This document shows, piece after piece, positions 40,618-49,221 of a stretch of DNA of 64,000 nucleotides; within the stretch, counting starts at the first letter, position 1; every line of letters begins with the position of its first letter. The notes under the pieces are model-generated. The model saw only the letters and a list, made by a program, of their open reading frames with translations. It was not told where the DNA came from and made no database searches. The DNA comes from Sphaerisporangium aureirubrum (GTDB taxonomy: Bacteria > Actinomycetota > Actinomycetes > Streptosporangiales > Streptosporangiaceae). A program made the translations under genes and the position numbers. The stretch lies in assembly GCF_042658925.1 (NCBI RefSeq), contig NZ_JBHSRF010000040.1, forward strand, positions 12,816 through 76,815. The letters run 5' to 3'.

Positions 40618-42633
40618 TCAGCCGCCCGGCGGGAACGCCGGCGCGGCGTCCAGGGGATCGACCGCGTGGGTCTCGTCGATGTGGACGACCGCGTCGAACT
40701 GGTCGCCCACCCGGGCCCGGACGTACTCGCCGTCGCCGGTGGACGGGATGACGTCGGCGAGCACGTGTTCCGGGCGGGCCGAATCGAAGGCGCCGCCGCC
40801 GGGGAACGTGACCAGGAAGTCCTTTGCCCCCACTTCGTGGAACAAAGCTTCCACGCTGCCGGGGACGGCGGGGCCGGACGGGACGGACGCGGGCGGGGCG
40901 CCCCAGCGGGGGGCGGCGGTCACGGTGCCGGTGTAGCCGGTGAGGCCGAGCAGGCGGCAGTCGCCGGGGTACCGCTCGCGCACCAGGCCGCCGACGCTCA
41001 GCTCGCCGCGGCAGGCCGCCTCGGTGGCGCGGGCGTCGCCGAGGTGAGGGATGGTGCCCCACACGACGATCCGGGCCGGGTCGTCCCGGTGGCCGCCGAG
41101 GTGGTCGAGCAGCGCGCCCAGCGTGTCCGCCATGTGCCGGTCACGCAGGTTCCACGAGCAGATGCGCCCACGGAACAGCGCCCGGTCGTGTTCCTCGGCC
41201 GTGTCCATCGCCAGCCGGACCCGCTCGCCGTAGAACAGCTCGTCCTCGGCGGGCATCCCCCGCTCCCGTGCGCGGCGCAGCGCCGCCCGCCGCACCTGCG
41301 CCAGCCGCGCGACGATCTCGCGTTCCCTCCGCTCCCCCGCCCCGCAGGCGGCGGCGAAGAGGGGTTCCCCGCCCTCACCCGGGAGGACGGGCTCCCCGCC
41401 GGGGAACGCCGAGAACCCGCCCCCGCCGCGGTGGACGCCGGCTCCGAGGTCCTCGCGGCCCAGGTGGCCGTGAGCGAGGGCGGCGCGGGCGCGGGCGGCG
41501 GCAGACGGGTCGACGGCGTCCAGGCGGGTGACGACCTCGGCCACGGCGCGGTGCATGCAGTACAGGTCGAGGCCGTAGAACCCGACGGCGGGGGCGCCCG
41601 CGGGGAGGCGGAGGTTGTGGCGGCGCAGCCATTCGACGAAGTCGAGGACGACCGTGTTGCGCCACGCCCAGGCGGGGAAGCGGCGGAAGCCGCGCAGGGC
41701 CTGCTCGCCGGTGGTGTCGGTGCCGGCGCCGCGGGTGTAGCCGTCGACGCGGTGGGCGTCCGGCCAGTCGGCCAGGATGGCGACCGCGCCGAATCCCTTC
41801 TCCTCGATCAGCGCGCGGGTCAGCTCCACCCGCGCGGCGTGGAACTCCCGCGTGCCGTTGGAGGCCGCGCCGATCAGCACAAGGCCGGCGTCGCCGACCA
41901 TGCCGAGCAGCGCCTCGGTGCGCGCGGCGCCCTCGCGCGGCTCCACGACGCCCGCGGCCACGGCGGGCACGCGGCCCACCCCGCGGCCGTCGGCGCGGCG
42001 TCGCAGCAGCTCACGCGCCTCACCGGCGGTGGTCTCCGCGGTCCGGCGGTAACAGCGCGCCGGCGACAGGAACGCCGCGGGGGCGGTCGCGCACACCACC
42101 TCGTCGGCCTCCTCGGCCAGTTCCCGCACGGTCGGCTCGCACGCGGCCGGCAGCGCGACCACCAGGCGGGCCGGGCGCATCAGGCGCAGGGCCCGGACGG
42201 CCGCCCGCAGCCGCGCCCCGGCCGCCAGCCCGTCGTCGGCGAGGATCGCGACCGCGCCCTCGACCCGCCGCGCGGGACGGTCCTCGCGGTAGTGCCGCTC
42301 CCAGCGCTGAACCTCTCGCCCCTCCCAGGCGGCGACGTGCTCCACCACCTCGGGATCGATGGCGAGGCCGCGGACGACGTCCTCGTTGAGCGCGATCACG
42401 CCGTGCGCCGCGACCGCGCCCATCAGCAGGTCCTCCTGCCCGGGGACCCCGAGCCCGCGCACCACCAGCACGTCGAGCGGGGCGTGCAGGGCCTCGGCGA
42501 TCTCGGCCGCCACGAGCGCCCCGCCGAGCGGCATCGCCAGCACCACCACGTCGTGGCGTCCCCGGTAGGCGCCGAGCAGCCCGGCCAGGGCGCGGCCGGC
42601 GTCCCGGCGGTCGTGGAACAGATGCTCGGACAT
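40618..42633 (-). CDS. Phosphoribosyltransferase-erythromycin esterase fusion protein
   Basis: A 671-residue two-domain protein. Residues about 1-215 are a phosphoribosyltransferase-like domain (AGRALAGLLGAYRGRHDVVV, ELEGAVAILADDGLAAGARL-type PRPP loop). Residues about 235-671 match the erythromycin esterase/succinoglycan family (VEEKGF-type ALIEEKGFGAVAILADWPDAHRVDGY, RDRHMADTLGALLDHLG). The esterase signature G-E-A-(T/S)-H-G is GAASNG here, so the Glu and His used in catalysis are Ala and Asn, and the later WAHNxH is WGTIPH. Macrolide hydrolysis is therefore unlikely. Start taken at ATG 42633. Confidence 0.82.
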   Translation of the reverse strand: MSEHLFHDRRDAGRALAGLLGAYRGRHDVVVLAMPLGGALVAAEIAEALHAPLDVLVVRGLGVPGQEDLLMGAVAAHGVIALNEDVVRGLAIDPEVVEHVAAWEGREVQRWERHYREDRPARRVEGAVAILADDGLAAGARLRAAVRALRLMRPARLVVALPAACEPTVRELAEEADEVVCATAPAAFLSPARCYRRTAETTAGEARELLRRRADGRGVGRVPAVAAGVVEPREGAARTEALLGMVGDAGLVLIGAASNGTREFHAARVELTRALIEEKGFGAVAILADWPDAHRVDGYTRGAGTDTTGEQALRGFRRFPAWAWRNTVVLDFVEWLRRHNLRLPAGAPAVGFYGLDLYCMHRAVAEVVTRLDAVDPSAAARARAALAHGHLGREDLGAGVHRGGGGFSAFPGGEPVLPGEGGEPLFAAACGAGERREREIVARLAQVRRAALRRARERGMPAEDELFYGERVRLAMDTAEEHDRALFRGRICSWNLRDRHMADTLGALLDHLGGHRDDPARIVVWGTIPHLGDARATEAACRGELSVGGLVRERYPGDCRLLGLTGYTGTVTAAPRWGAPPASVPSGPAVPGSVEALFHEVGAKDFLVTFPGGGAFDSARPEHVLADVIPSTGDGEYVRARVGDQFDAVVHIDETHAVDPLDAAPAFPPGG

Positions 42634-43246
42634 GGCGGTGCCTCGTGTCCTCGGACGGCAGGTCGTCCGCGGCACGCCCCGGCGGCGGATGCCGCACCCG
42701 GAGGGCGGACCGCTCCGACCTCGGCGGTCACCCCGAGCCTACGCCCGCGTCCTCCGCCTTCTTCTGGCCGCCCCGCGCGGCCAGACAGGGGACTTCCACC
42801 GCATAGCTCAACAGAGCCGGTCAATATCTGCATCATTCATTTACCTGGCATCCGTCGAATAGCCGGGCATTTTCCTGTCGCGGGGGAAAATCTTTATTCA
42901 CCCCGCCCCCACGGCCTCGACACCGGCAATTGACACCCGAAAGATCGGCACCGCATAATTACTGCGTCCAGCGCCCGGTCGAGCGTTAGGCAGCAGGTCA
43001 CACCCCCCGTATCCCCCACCGATAATCCCCCCGTCCCCCCAGTGATGGCGAACAGTGTTCACGATCCACGTTCGACCGTTTTCACGCTCCGACCGGCATT
43101 TCCGCCGTCGTCACGCCTGCCCGCGCCCCTGCGGTACCGGCGCCGCGACGCCGGCCGACGCGCACCGGACCGGAACCGGCCAAATGACTTCCGAGTTATC
43201 CCCGGCGTTTTCCCGTGCAATGCGATAAAGATTGGTGGTGCGGGTC
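42634..43246. other. Upstream region of the encapsulin gene
   Basis: A 613-bp gap of locally lower GC with no gene. It contains a near-consensus promoter (42930-42959) and a C-rich stretch (43001-43040). A repeated GTGTTCACGATCCACGTTCG / CGTTTTCACG motif near 43050-43090 may bind a regulator. Confidence 0.5.
42930..42959 (+). promoter_or_regulatory. Vegetative-type promoter for encapsulin operon
   Basis: TTGACA (42930-42935) and CATAAT (42954-42959) are separated by 18 bases. This is the best promoter match in the window. It would give a 5' leader of about 280 bases before the encapsulin start codon. Confidence 0.6.
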
Positions 43247-44668
43247 GTGACAGAGACCCTTGATGCGCACGAGAACCTGCAGAACGGCCAGCAGAACGGG
43301 CAGCAGCAGCGAAGCCTGGCACCCAGCGCGGCCCGCAATCTGGCGACCACGACCAAATCGCAGCCGCAAATGCAGAACATCTCGTCGAGGTGGCTGCTGC
43401 GCGTCCTGCCCTGGGTCCACGTCGCCGGCGGCACCTACCGCGTCAACCGCCGCCTCACCTACGACATCGGCGACGGGCGGCTCAGCTTCACCGTGCAGGG
43501 CGGCGACGTCAGGGTCGTGCCGCCGGAGCTGCGTGAGCTGGCGCTGCTGCGCTCGTTCGACGACGACTCCGTCCTGGAGGAGCTGGCCGACCGCTTCACC
43601 CAGCAGCAGTACGAGACCGGCGACGTCATCGTCGAGCGGGGGCGGCCCGCCGACCGCGTCGTCCTCATCGCGCACGGCAAGGCCAGCAAGGTCGGCGCCG
43701 GCGAGTACGGCGACGAGACCATCCTCGCCGTCATGGCCGACGGCGAGTACTACGGCGCCCAGGCCATCGCGGCGAGCGACCCGGGCACGTGGGAGCACAC
43801 CGTCAAGGCGGTCACCCCCACCACGACGCTCAGCCTGTCCCGCGAGTCCTTCCAGGAGCTGATGGGCCGGTCGGAGTCGTTGCGGATCCACGTGGCGGCG
43901 CAGCGGGCCGGCCACCGCCCCCCGCACAACAAGCTCGGCGAGGCGGCCATCGCGATCACCTCGGGGCACGCCGGCGAGCCCACCCTGGACGGCACGTTCG
44001 TCGACTACGAGACCTCGCCGCGCGAGTACGACCTCAGCGTCGCCCAGACGGTGCTGCGCATCCACTCCCGGGTCGCCGACCTGTACAACCAGCCGATGAA
44101 CCAGACGCACCAGCAGCTGCGCCTGACCATCGAGGCGCTGCGCGAGCGCCAGGAGCACGAGCTGATGAACAACCGCGAGTTCGGCCTGCTGCACAACGCC
44201 GACCTGCGCCAGCGCGTCCAGACGCGCACCGGCCCGCCCACCCCCGACGACCTGGACGAGCTGCTCTCCCGGCGCCGCAAGTCCAACTTCTTCCTCGCCC
44301 ACCCGCGGACCATCGCGGCGTTCGGCCGCGAGTGCAGCAAGCGCGGCCTGTACCCCGACACCGTCGAGCTCCACGGCCACGCCATCCCCGCCTGGCGCGG
44401 GGTGCCCATCCTGCCGTGCAACAAGATCCCCATCACCAAGACCCGCACCAGTTCCATCCTGGTGCTGCGCGTCGGCGAGGAGGACCAGGGCGTCATCGGC
44501 CTCCACCAGACCGGCCTGCCGGACGAGTACGAGCCGAGCCTGTCGGTGCGGTTCATGGGCATCGACGACCAGGCGATCATCTCCTACCTGGTCAGCGCCT
44601 ACTACTCGGCGGCGGTGCTGGTGCCGGACGCGCTCGGCGTGCTGGAACACGTCGAGATCGGCCACTGA
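43247..44668 (+). CDS. Family 2B encapsulin shell protein
   Basis: A 473-residue shell protein of a family 2B encapsulin nanocompartment. After a polar Gln-rich N-terminal arm (about 1-45), an HK97-type fold is split by an inserted cyclic-nucleotide-binding-like domain (about 95-220, FTQQQYETGDVIVERGRPADRVVLIAHGKASKVG), the mark of family 2B. The C-terminal part resumes the shell fold (NKIPITKTRTSSILVLRVGEEDQGVIGL). The shell encloses terpenoid-pathway or desulfurase enzymes in known cases. The start is uncertain among TTG 43232 and GTGs at 43235-43247; GTG 43247 is eight bases after a GGTGG. Confidence 0.9.
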   Translation: MTETLDAHENLQNGQQNGQQQRSLAPSAARNLATTTKSQPQMQNISSRWLLRVLPWVHVAGGTYRVNRRLTYDIGDGRLSFTVQGGDVRVVPPELRELALLRSFDDDSVLEELADRFTQQQYETGDVIVERGRPADRVVLIAHGKASKVGAGEYGDETILAVMADGEYYGAQAIAASDPGTWEHTVKAVTPTTTLSLSRESFQELMGRSESLRIHVAAQRAGHRPPHNKLGEAAIAITSGHAGEPTLDGTFVDYETSPREYDLSVAQTVLRIHSRVADLYNQPMNQTHQQLRLTIEALRERQEHELMNNREFGLLHNADLRQRVQTRTGPPTPDDLDELLSRRRKSNFFLAHPRTIAAFGRECSKRGLYPDTVELHGHAIPAWRGVPILPCNKIPITKTRTSSILVLRVGEEDQGVIGLHQTGLPDEYEPSLSVRFMGIDDQAIISYLVSAYYSAAVLVPDALGVLEHVEIGH

Positions 44669-44862
44669 CCGGGCGGCCGGGGACGGCGCGACCGGGGCCG
44701 GGACACCCCGGTCCGCCGCCCGGCCCCGCCGAGAACCATGGGTCGGGACGGGCAAATGTGATGAAGTCATGGAGACGGTCCCGGCGCCCCCCCGGCGCCG
44801 GGCCGGCCTCCGCACGGCACCAGGACACCGCAGCGACGGCGGGAACGGAAAGGGCGGCGCAC

Positions 44863-45897
44863 ATGGCCGAGGTGATGACCACCGCACGGCCGGCACCCGA
44901 GGTGCTGGCGTGGAGCCGCGACCTCGTCGGTCCAGCCCTGCGTGCCGCCGTGGAGACCCTCCCGCCGTCCATGCGGGACATCGCGGGCTACCACTTCGGC
45001 TGGCTGGACGAGCACGGGCGCCCCGCCACCGGGGACGGCGGCAAGGCGATCCGGCCCGCGCTGGTGATACTCGCCGCCGAGGCGGCGGGCGGCACGGCCG
45101 GGGCGGCGGTGCCCGGCGCGGTCGCGGTCGAGCTGGTGCACAACTTCTCCCTGCTGCACGACGACGTGATGGACGGCGACGTGACGCGCCGTCACCGGGC
45201 CACCGCCTGGCACGTCTTCGGGACCAGCCGGGCCATCCTCGCCGGGGACGCCCTGCTGACACTGGCCTTCGACGTGCTGGCGGGCAGCGGTCACGCCGCC
45301 GCGCGGGAGGCGGCACGGGTGCTCGGCGCCGCGGTGCTGGACCTCGTGGAGGGGCAGAGCGCGGACACCGTCTTCGAGACGCGGCAGGAGGTCGGGCTGA
45401 ACGAATGCGTGCGCATGGCCGAGGGCAAGACCGGCGCCCTGCTCGGGTGCGCGTGCGCGCTCGGCGCGCTGCTCGGCGGCGGCAGCAGCGAGCGGGCCGG
45501 TCGCCTGCGCCGGTTCGGCGACCGTCTCGGGCTGGCCTTCCAGTTCGTGGACGACCTGCTCGGCATCTGGGGCGACCCGGTCGTCACCGGCAAGCCGGTG
45601 CACTCCGATCTGCGCAACCGCAAGAAGTCACTGCCGGTGGTGGCGGCCCTGTCGTCCGGCACCCCGGCCGGGAACGAGCTCGCCACGCTGTACCGGGGTG
45701 AGCATGAGCTGGACGCCGCGGACCTCACCCGCGCCGCGGCGCTCATCGAGGCGGCGGGCGCCCGCGCCTGGAGCCGGGAACGGGTCGACGAACTGTTCAA
45801 CGAGGCCCTCACCCACCTCTTGTCGGCCGACCCCGTCTCCCGCCCCGCCGCCGAACTCCGCACCCTCGCCCATCTGATCGCCCACCGCGACCACTGA
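44863..45897 (+). CDS. Polyprenyl diphosphate synthase (family 2 encapsulin cargo type)
   Basis: A 344-residue isoprenyl diphosphate synthase. The first Asp-rich motif is LLHDDVMDGD and the second is FVDDLLGIWGD, with the downstream substrate Lys region GKPVHSDLRNRKKSL; it condenses isopentenyl diphosphate with allylic diphosphates. The opening RPAPEVLAWSRDLVGPAL and GYHFGWLDEHGRP are typical of the polyprenyl transferase that accompanies family 2B encapsulins. It lies 194 bp after the shell gene. An in-frame ATG at 44761 would add 34 Arg/Pro/Ala-rich residues that could be the disordered loading tail; the ribosome-binding site is better at 44863 (GAAAGGG). Confidence 0.85.
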   Translation: MAEVMTTARPAPEVLAWSRDLVGPALRAAVETLPPSMRDIAGYHFGWLDEHGRPATGDGGKAIRPALVILAAEAAGGTAGAAVPGAVAVELVHNFSLLHDDVMDGDVTRRHRATAWHVFGTSRAILAGDALLTLAFDVLAGSGHAAAREAARVLGAAVLDLVEGQSADTVFETRQEVGLNECVRMAEGKTGALLGCACALGALLGGGSSERAGRLRRFGDRLGLAFQFVDDLLGIWGDPVVTGKPVHSDLRNRKKSLPVVAALSSGTPAGNELATLYRGEHELDAADLTRAAALIEAAGARAWSRERVDELFNEALTHLLSADPVSRPAAELRTLAHLIAHRDH

Positions 45898-45918
45898 TCG
45901 TCCGGGATCACCGGACCC

Positions 45919-45956
45919 CCGGCCGGACGGCGGAGTGCGGACCGCCGTCCGGCCGG
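45919..45956. terminator. Strong hairpin after polyprenyl synthase gene
   Basis: Perfect 15-bp arms (45919-45933 and 45942-45956) around an eight-base loop, 21 bp past the stop codon. Confidence 0.75.
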
Positions 45957-45966
45957 ACGCGAAAAA

Positions 45967-46001
45967 CCGTCGCACCGCCGCAGGGGACGGCGGTGCGACG
46001 G
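45967..46001. terminator. Second hairpin
   Basis: Perfect 13-bp arms (45967-45979 and 45989-46001), loop of nine bases, following GAAAAA. Together with the hairpins on either side it separates the encapsulin operon from the convergent GH6 gene. Confidence 0.65.
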
Positions 46002-46016
46002 GTGTCGCCGTGCCCG

Positions 46017-46062
46017 GCGTCTCCCGGTGCCGTTTCCGGCGGGACCCCTGCCCGGGAGACGC
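46017..46062. terminator. Third hairpin, probably for GH6 gene
   Basis: An 11-bp inverted repeat GCGTCTCCCGG/CCGGGAGACGC (46017-46027 and 46052-46062), just past the end of the minus-strand GH6 gene. Confidence 0.5.
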
Positions 46063-46135
46063 GGTGGCGACGTGGGGGCGGGCCCCGCCACGGTCTGATT
46101 GATCAGCCGCGACAGGGCCCGCTGCTCGGGTGCGG

Positions 46136-48796
46136 TTACGACAGAGCCGGGTAGGCGTTCTGCATCAGCTGACGGAACTGAGCCGAGAACCACGCGCCGG
46201 AGATCGGGGCGTCGCCCAGGGCACCGGTGGGGTTGTTACCGTTGCGCTCGTTACCTCCGTAGGAGGGGTCGCACATCCGGTCGAAGCCCTTGCCCTGGTT
46301 GTTTGGGATCTCCGTGCTGGAACCGTCGGACTCGCCCGGGGGCTTGATCCAGACGTAGGCGTCGATGCCGGTGGCGGGGTTCGCCCTCGGCCGCTCGCCC
46401 ATGCCCGCACCGCTCTGGTTGCACCAGTTGCCGGCGTGGGCCCTACGGTCCACCTTCGACGCGTTGACGAAGGTGTTCAGGTCGGTCGAGGTGCTCGGAC
46501 CTGTCGGACGGGCCGAACCACCCCAGCCGTTGCGGGAGGTGTCGATCAGCATTCCGATGTTGCTGCTGAAGCCCTGCGACACCAGGCGGGTACGGAAAGC
46601 CTGGGCGAAGGACAGCTCGTCGATGTACTGGTTCCAGTCGACCCAGCGGGACTGCCGGATCTGCTGGCCGTTCACCGAGCCGCCGACGGTGAAGTACGGC
46701 TCCTGAAGCGACGAGTAGTTGGCGGTGTTGGTGATGAAGCCGGTCACGCTGCTGAAGCCGGCGGTGGTACCGCGGACGGTGGAGGCGAACAGCTCCGCCG
46801 AGGGACCGAAGTTGGTGTCCCAGCCGAGCCAGCCGTGGTGCGCGGCGTCGACGTAGTTGTACACGTTCGGGACCGCGTACAGCTTGTTGAGCGCGTACTG
46901 CACACCCTGGACGTAGGCACCGGAGCTCTGCGCCTCGGCGCAGGCCGCGATGTTGGTGTTGGTGACCAGGTTGGGCAGCGAGTCGATCTCGACGATCGCG
47001 ATGATCCGCAGGTTCCGGTAGGCCGAGTCCGCCATGATCGAGGTGATCGGGTCGATGTACTCGGTCTTGTAGCGGTTGAGGCCGTTCTCCGCGATCTTCA
47101 GCTCACCGTTGGAGGCGAGAGCCGAGCAGTCGCGGTTGGGCAGGTTGTAGATGACGAACTGGATCGTCAGCGCGCTGCTGCCGTTGGCCGCGTCCTGACG
47201 AACCGCCTCGTCCAGGTGCGCACGCACACCCATCGCGTCGCTGGAGCCGGCGATGGCGGCGATGCGGTCGATCCACACACCGGTGGAGGTGTTGGAGACG
47301 CGGGTGCCGCCCGGCTCAGCGGCGGCCTTGGCCGACCAGTCGGGGTTCACGTAACCGGTGGCGCCCACGTACGGGTTGTCGACGCGCGTGGGGTTGGTGA
47401 CACCGTCGTCGTCCGACTCGGTCGCGGTCACCGTCACCGAGGTCAGCCCGGAGGAGGCCACGGTGATGGGACGGGTGCCGTTGGTGGAGTCGGAGTCCTG
47501 GGCCGCCGCGAGCGTCACCGTCTGCGGGGTCTGCCAGTTCGACGTGGTGAACGTGAGGCTCGCGCCGCTCGACACCGTGATGTTGGTGTCGCCGCTGCCG
47601 GCCGTGTTGGTCACGGTCACGCTGGCGGTGGGGGCGATGGCCAGACGCACGGTGTAGCTGGCGGTGCCGCCCTCGGGCACGGTCACGGCGGTCGACGAGA
47701 CGGTCAGGGACTGCGTGCCCTGGCTGGTGTCGTCGTCGGCCTCGGTCGCGGTCACCGCCACCGAGGTCAGCCCGGAGGAGGCCACGGTGATGGGACGGGT
47801 GCCGTTGGTTGTGTCGGTGTCCTGGGCCGCCGCGAGCGTCACCGTCTGCGGGGTCTGCCAGTTCGACGTGGTGAACGTGAGGCTCGCGCCGCTCGACACC
47901 GTGATGTTGGTGTCGCCGCTGCCGGCCGTGTTGGTCACGGTCACGTTGCCGGTGGGGGCGATGGCCAGACGCACGGTGTAGCTGGCGGTGCCGCCCTCGG
48001 GCACGGTCACGGCGGTCGACGAGACGACCAGGGACTGCGTGCCCTGGCTGGTGTCGTCGTCGGCCTCGGTCGCGGTCACCGCCACCGACGCCAGCCCGGA
48101 GGCCGTCACGTTGATGGTCCGCGTGCCGTTGGTGGTGTCGGAGTCCTGGGCCGCCGCGAGCGTCACCGTCTGCGGGGTCTGCCAGTTCGACGTGGTGAAG
48201 GAGAGGCTCGCGCCGCTCGACACGGTGATGTTGGTGTCACCGCTGCCGGCCGCGGAGGCCACGGTCACGTTGCCGCTGGGCGCCGAGGACAGGCTCACCG
48301 CGTAGGTCGCGGAGCCACCCTCGGGCACCGTGACGCTGGTCGGGGTGACGACCAGGGTCGGGGTCTGCGGGTTGCCGCCGCCGTTGCACGCGACACCGTT
48401 GATCGCGAACGCCGTCGGGTTCGTGTTGGTGCCGCTGAAGCTCCCGTTGAACCCGAGGGTCCAGCTCGCGCCGGACGCCTGGGTGCCGTTGTACGACATG
48501 TTCCGAGCTGTCACGTTCGCGCCGGACTGCGACCACTCGGCGCTCCACCCGTTGGTCACCCGCTGGTTACCGGGGAAGGCGAAGGTGAGTGTCCAGTTGG
48601 TGAGCGCGTCGCCGGTGTTGCGGATGGTGAGGTTGCCGCCGAACCCGGTGCCGCCCTCCCAGGCCTTGGTATACGTGACCTCGCAGGCGACCGCCGCACT
48701 CGCGGAGGTCGGGCTGACGACGAGCCCGACGGCGGCGGCGAACAAGACCGCCGTCCCCGCCAGGGCTCTACGCCAGAAGCTCTTGTGGGGTCCCAT
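46136..48796 (-). CDS. Secreted GH6 cellulase with CBM2 and three beta-sandwich repeats
   Basis: An 886-residue exported cellulase. Signal peptide about 1-34; CBM2 about 37-137 (CEVTYTKAW ... NGVACN, with Trp residues in NGWSAEW and SWTLGF); three Calx-beta-like repeats of about 108 residues each from 148 to 472 (each VTVPEGG ... NWQTPQTVTLAAAQD ... VTATEADDD); GH6 domain about 480-886 with NLPNRDCSALAS (catalytic acid Asp), IVEIDSLPNL, YVDAAHHGWLGW and RNGWGG. The second and third repeats are nearly identical in DNA. The protein attacks crystalline cellulose, as expected for a cellobiohydrolase-like GH6. ATG 48796 has GGGAG upstream, and a perfect CebR site lies 88 bp from it. Confidence 0.93.
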   Translation of the reverse strand: MGPHKSFWRRALAGTAVLFAAAVGLVVSPTSASAAVACEVTYTKAWEGGTGFGGNLTIRNTGDALTNWTLTFAFPGNQRVTNGWSAEWSQSGANVTARNMSYNGTQASGASWTLGFNGSFSGTNTNPTAFAINGVACNGGGNPQTPTLVVTPTSVTVPEGGSATYAVSLSSAPSGNVTVASAAGSGDTNITVSSGASLSFTTSNWQTPQTVTLAAAQDSDTTNGTRTINVTASGLASVAVTATEADDDTSQGTQSLVVSSTAVTVPEGGTASYTVRLAIAPTGNVTVTNTAGSGDTNITVSSGASLTFTTSNWQTPQTVTLAAAQDTDTTNGTRPITVASSGLTSVAVTATEADDDTSQGTQSLTVSSTAVTVPEGGTASYTVRLAIAPTASVTVTNTAGSGDTNITVSSGASLTFTTSNWQTPQTVTLAAAQDSDSTNGTRPITVASSGLTSVTVTATESDDDGVTNPTRVDNPYVGATGYVNPDWSAKAAAEPGGTRVSNTSTGVWIDRIAAIAGSSDAMGVRAHLDEAVRQDAANGSSALTIQFVIYNLPNRDCSALASNGELKIAENGLNRYKTEYIDPITSIMADSAYRNLRIIAIVEIDSLPNLVTNTNIAACAEAQSSGAYVQGVQYALNKLYAVPNVYNYVDAAHHGWLGWDTNFGPSAELFASTVRGTTAGFSSVTGFITNTANYSSLQEPYFTVGGSVNGQQIRQSRWVDWNQYIDELSFAQAFRTRLVSQGFSSNIGMLIDTSRNGWGGSARPTGPSTSTDLNTFVNASKVDRRAHAGNWCNQSGAGMGERPRANPATGIDAYVWIKPPGESDGSSTEIPNNQGKGFDRMCDPSYGGNERNGNNPTGALGDAPISGAWFSAQFRQLMQNAYPALS
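47358..48330 (-). repeat. Three tandem 324-bp repeats inside the GH6 gene
   Basis: The repeated units encode the 108-residue beta-sandwich modules. Units covering about 47358-47680 and 47681-48004 match almost base for base; the third, 48005-48330, is more diverged. Recent internal duplication or gene-conversion explains it. Confidence 0.85.
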
Positions 48797-49221
48797 CGTC
48801 TGTAAATCTCCCTCACGTAACTGTTGGGGGGGTCGCCGCCTTCTTGTGGACGGCCAAGCAGCGCCCAGCTCGGACACGCGGCGTGGGAGCGCTCCCATAG
48901 TCCGGTTGTTTCGGGAGGATGTACAGCAGATTGCAAGCCCCCGCCATCGAACGCGTGCCCCCGCGCCGACATGCCGCGAACAGTCGTGCCGTGGCCTCGG
49001 CAAACGCGTCCGGCACTGTGATCCCGGCCCCGCGACATCCGATGAAACATTCATCTGGTACGACCTCCGACCGGACCGGCGCCCCGGCGGCCCGCGGGGA
49101 GAGATCGCCAGCCGTTCGACCCCATGCGGCTCTGACCTGTTCACATCAGGTTCAGCCGCTCTTGCCAGGGTGCCCTGCGTAGCCGGAGCACGAAGCCGTC
49201 CGGCGGGACGAAAGGCAGGAA
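48797..49221. other. Divergent promoter region of GH6 and PHP genes
   Basis: A 425-bp gap with the CebR-type operator at 48884-48897 and no gene. Frames open here are short and lack ribosome-binding sites. Confidence 0.55.
48884..48897. promoter_or_regulatory. Perfect CebR-type operator upstream of GH6 gene
   Basis: TGGGAGCGCTCCCA is a perfect 14-bp palindrome identical to the consensus bound by cellobiose-sensing LacI-family repressors in actinomycetes (CebR, CelR). Confidence 0.88.

Noticed and set aside
40618..42633. Macrolide resistance gene
   Set aside because: The esterase catalytic Glu/His pair is replaced and a PRTase domain is fused.
46130..48805. A long plus-strand frame opposite the GH6 gene with Gly/Val/Arg repeats
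   Set aside because: It mirrors the GH6 repeats; no ribosome-binding site and no known family.
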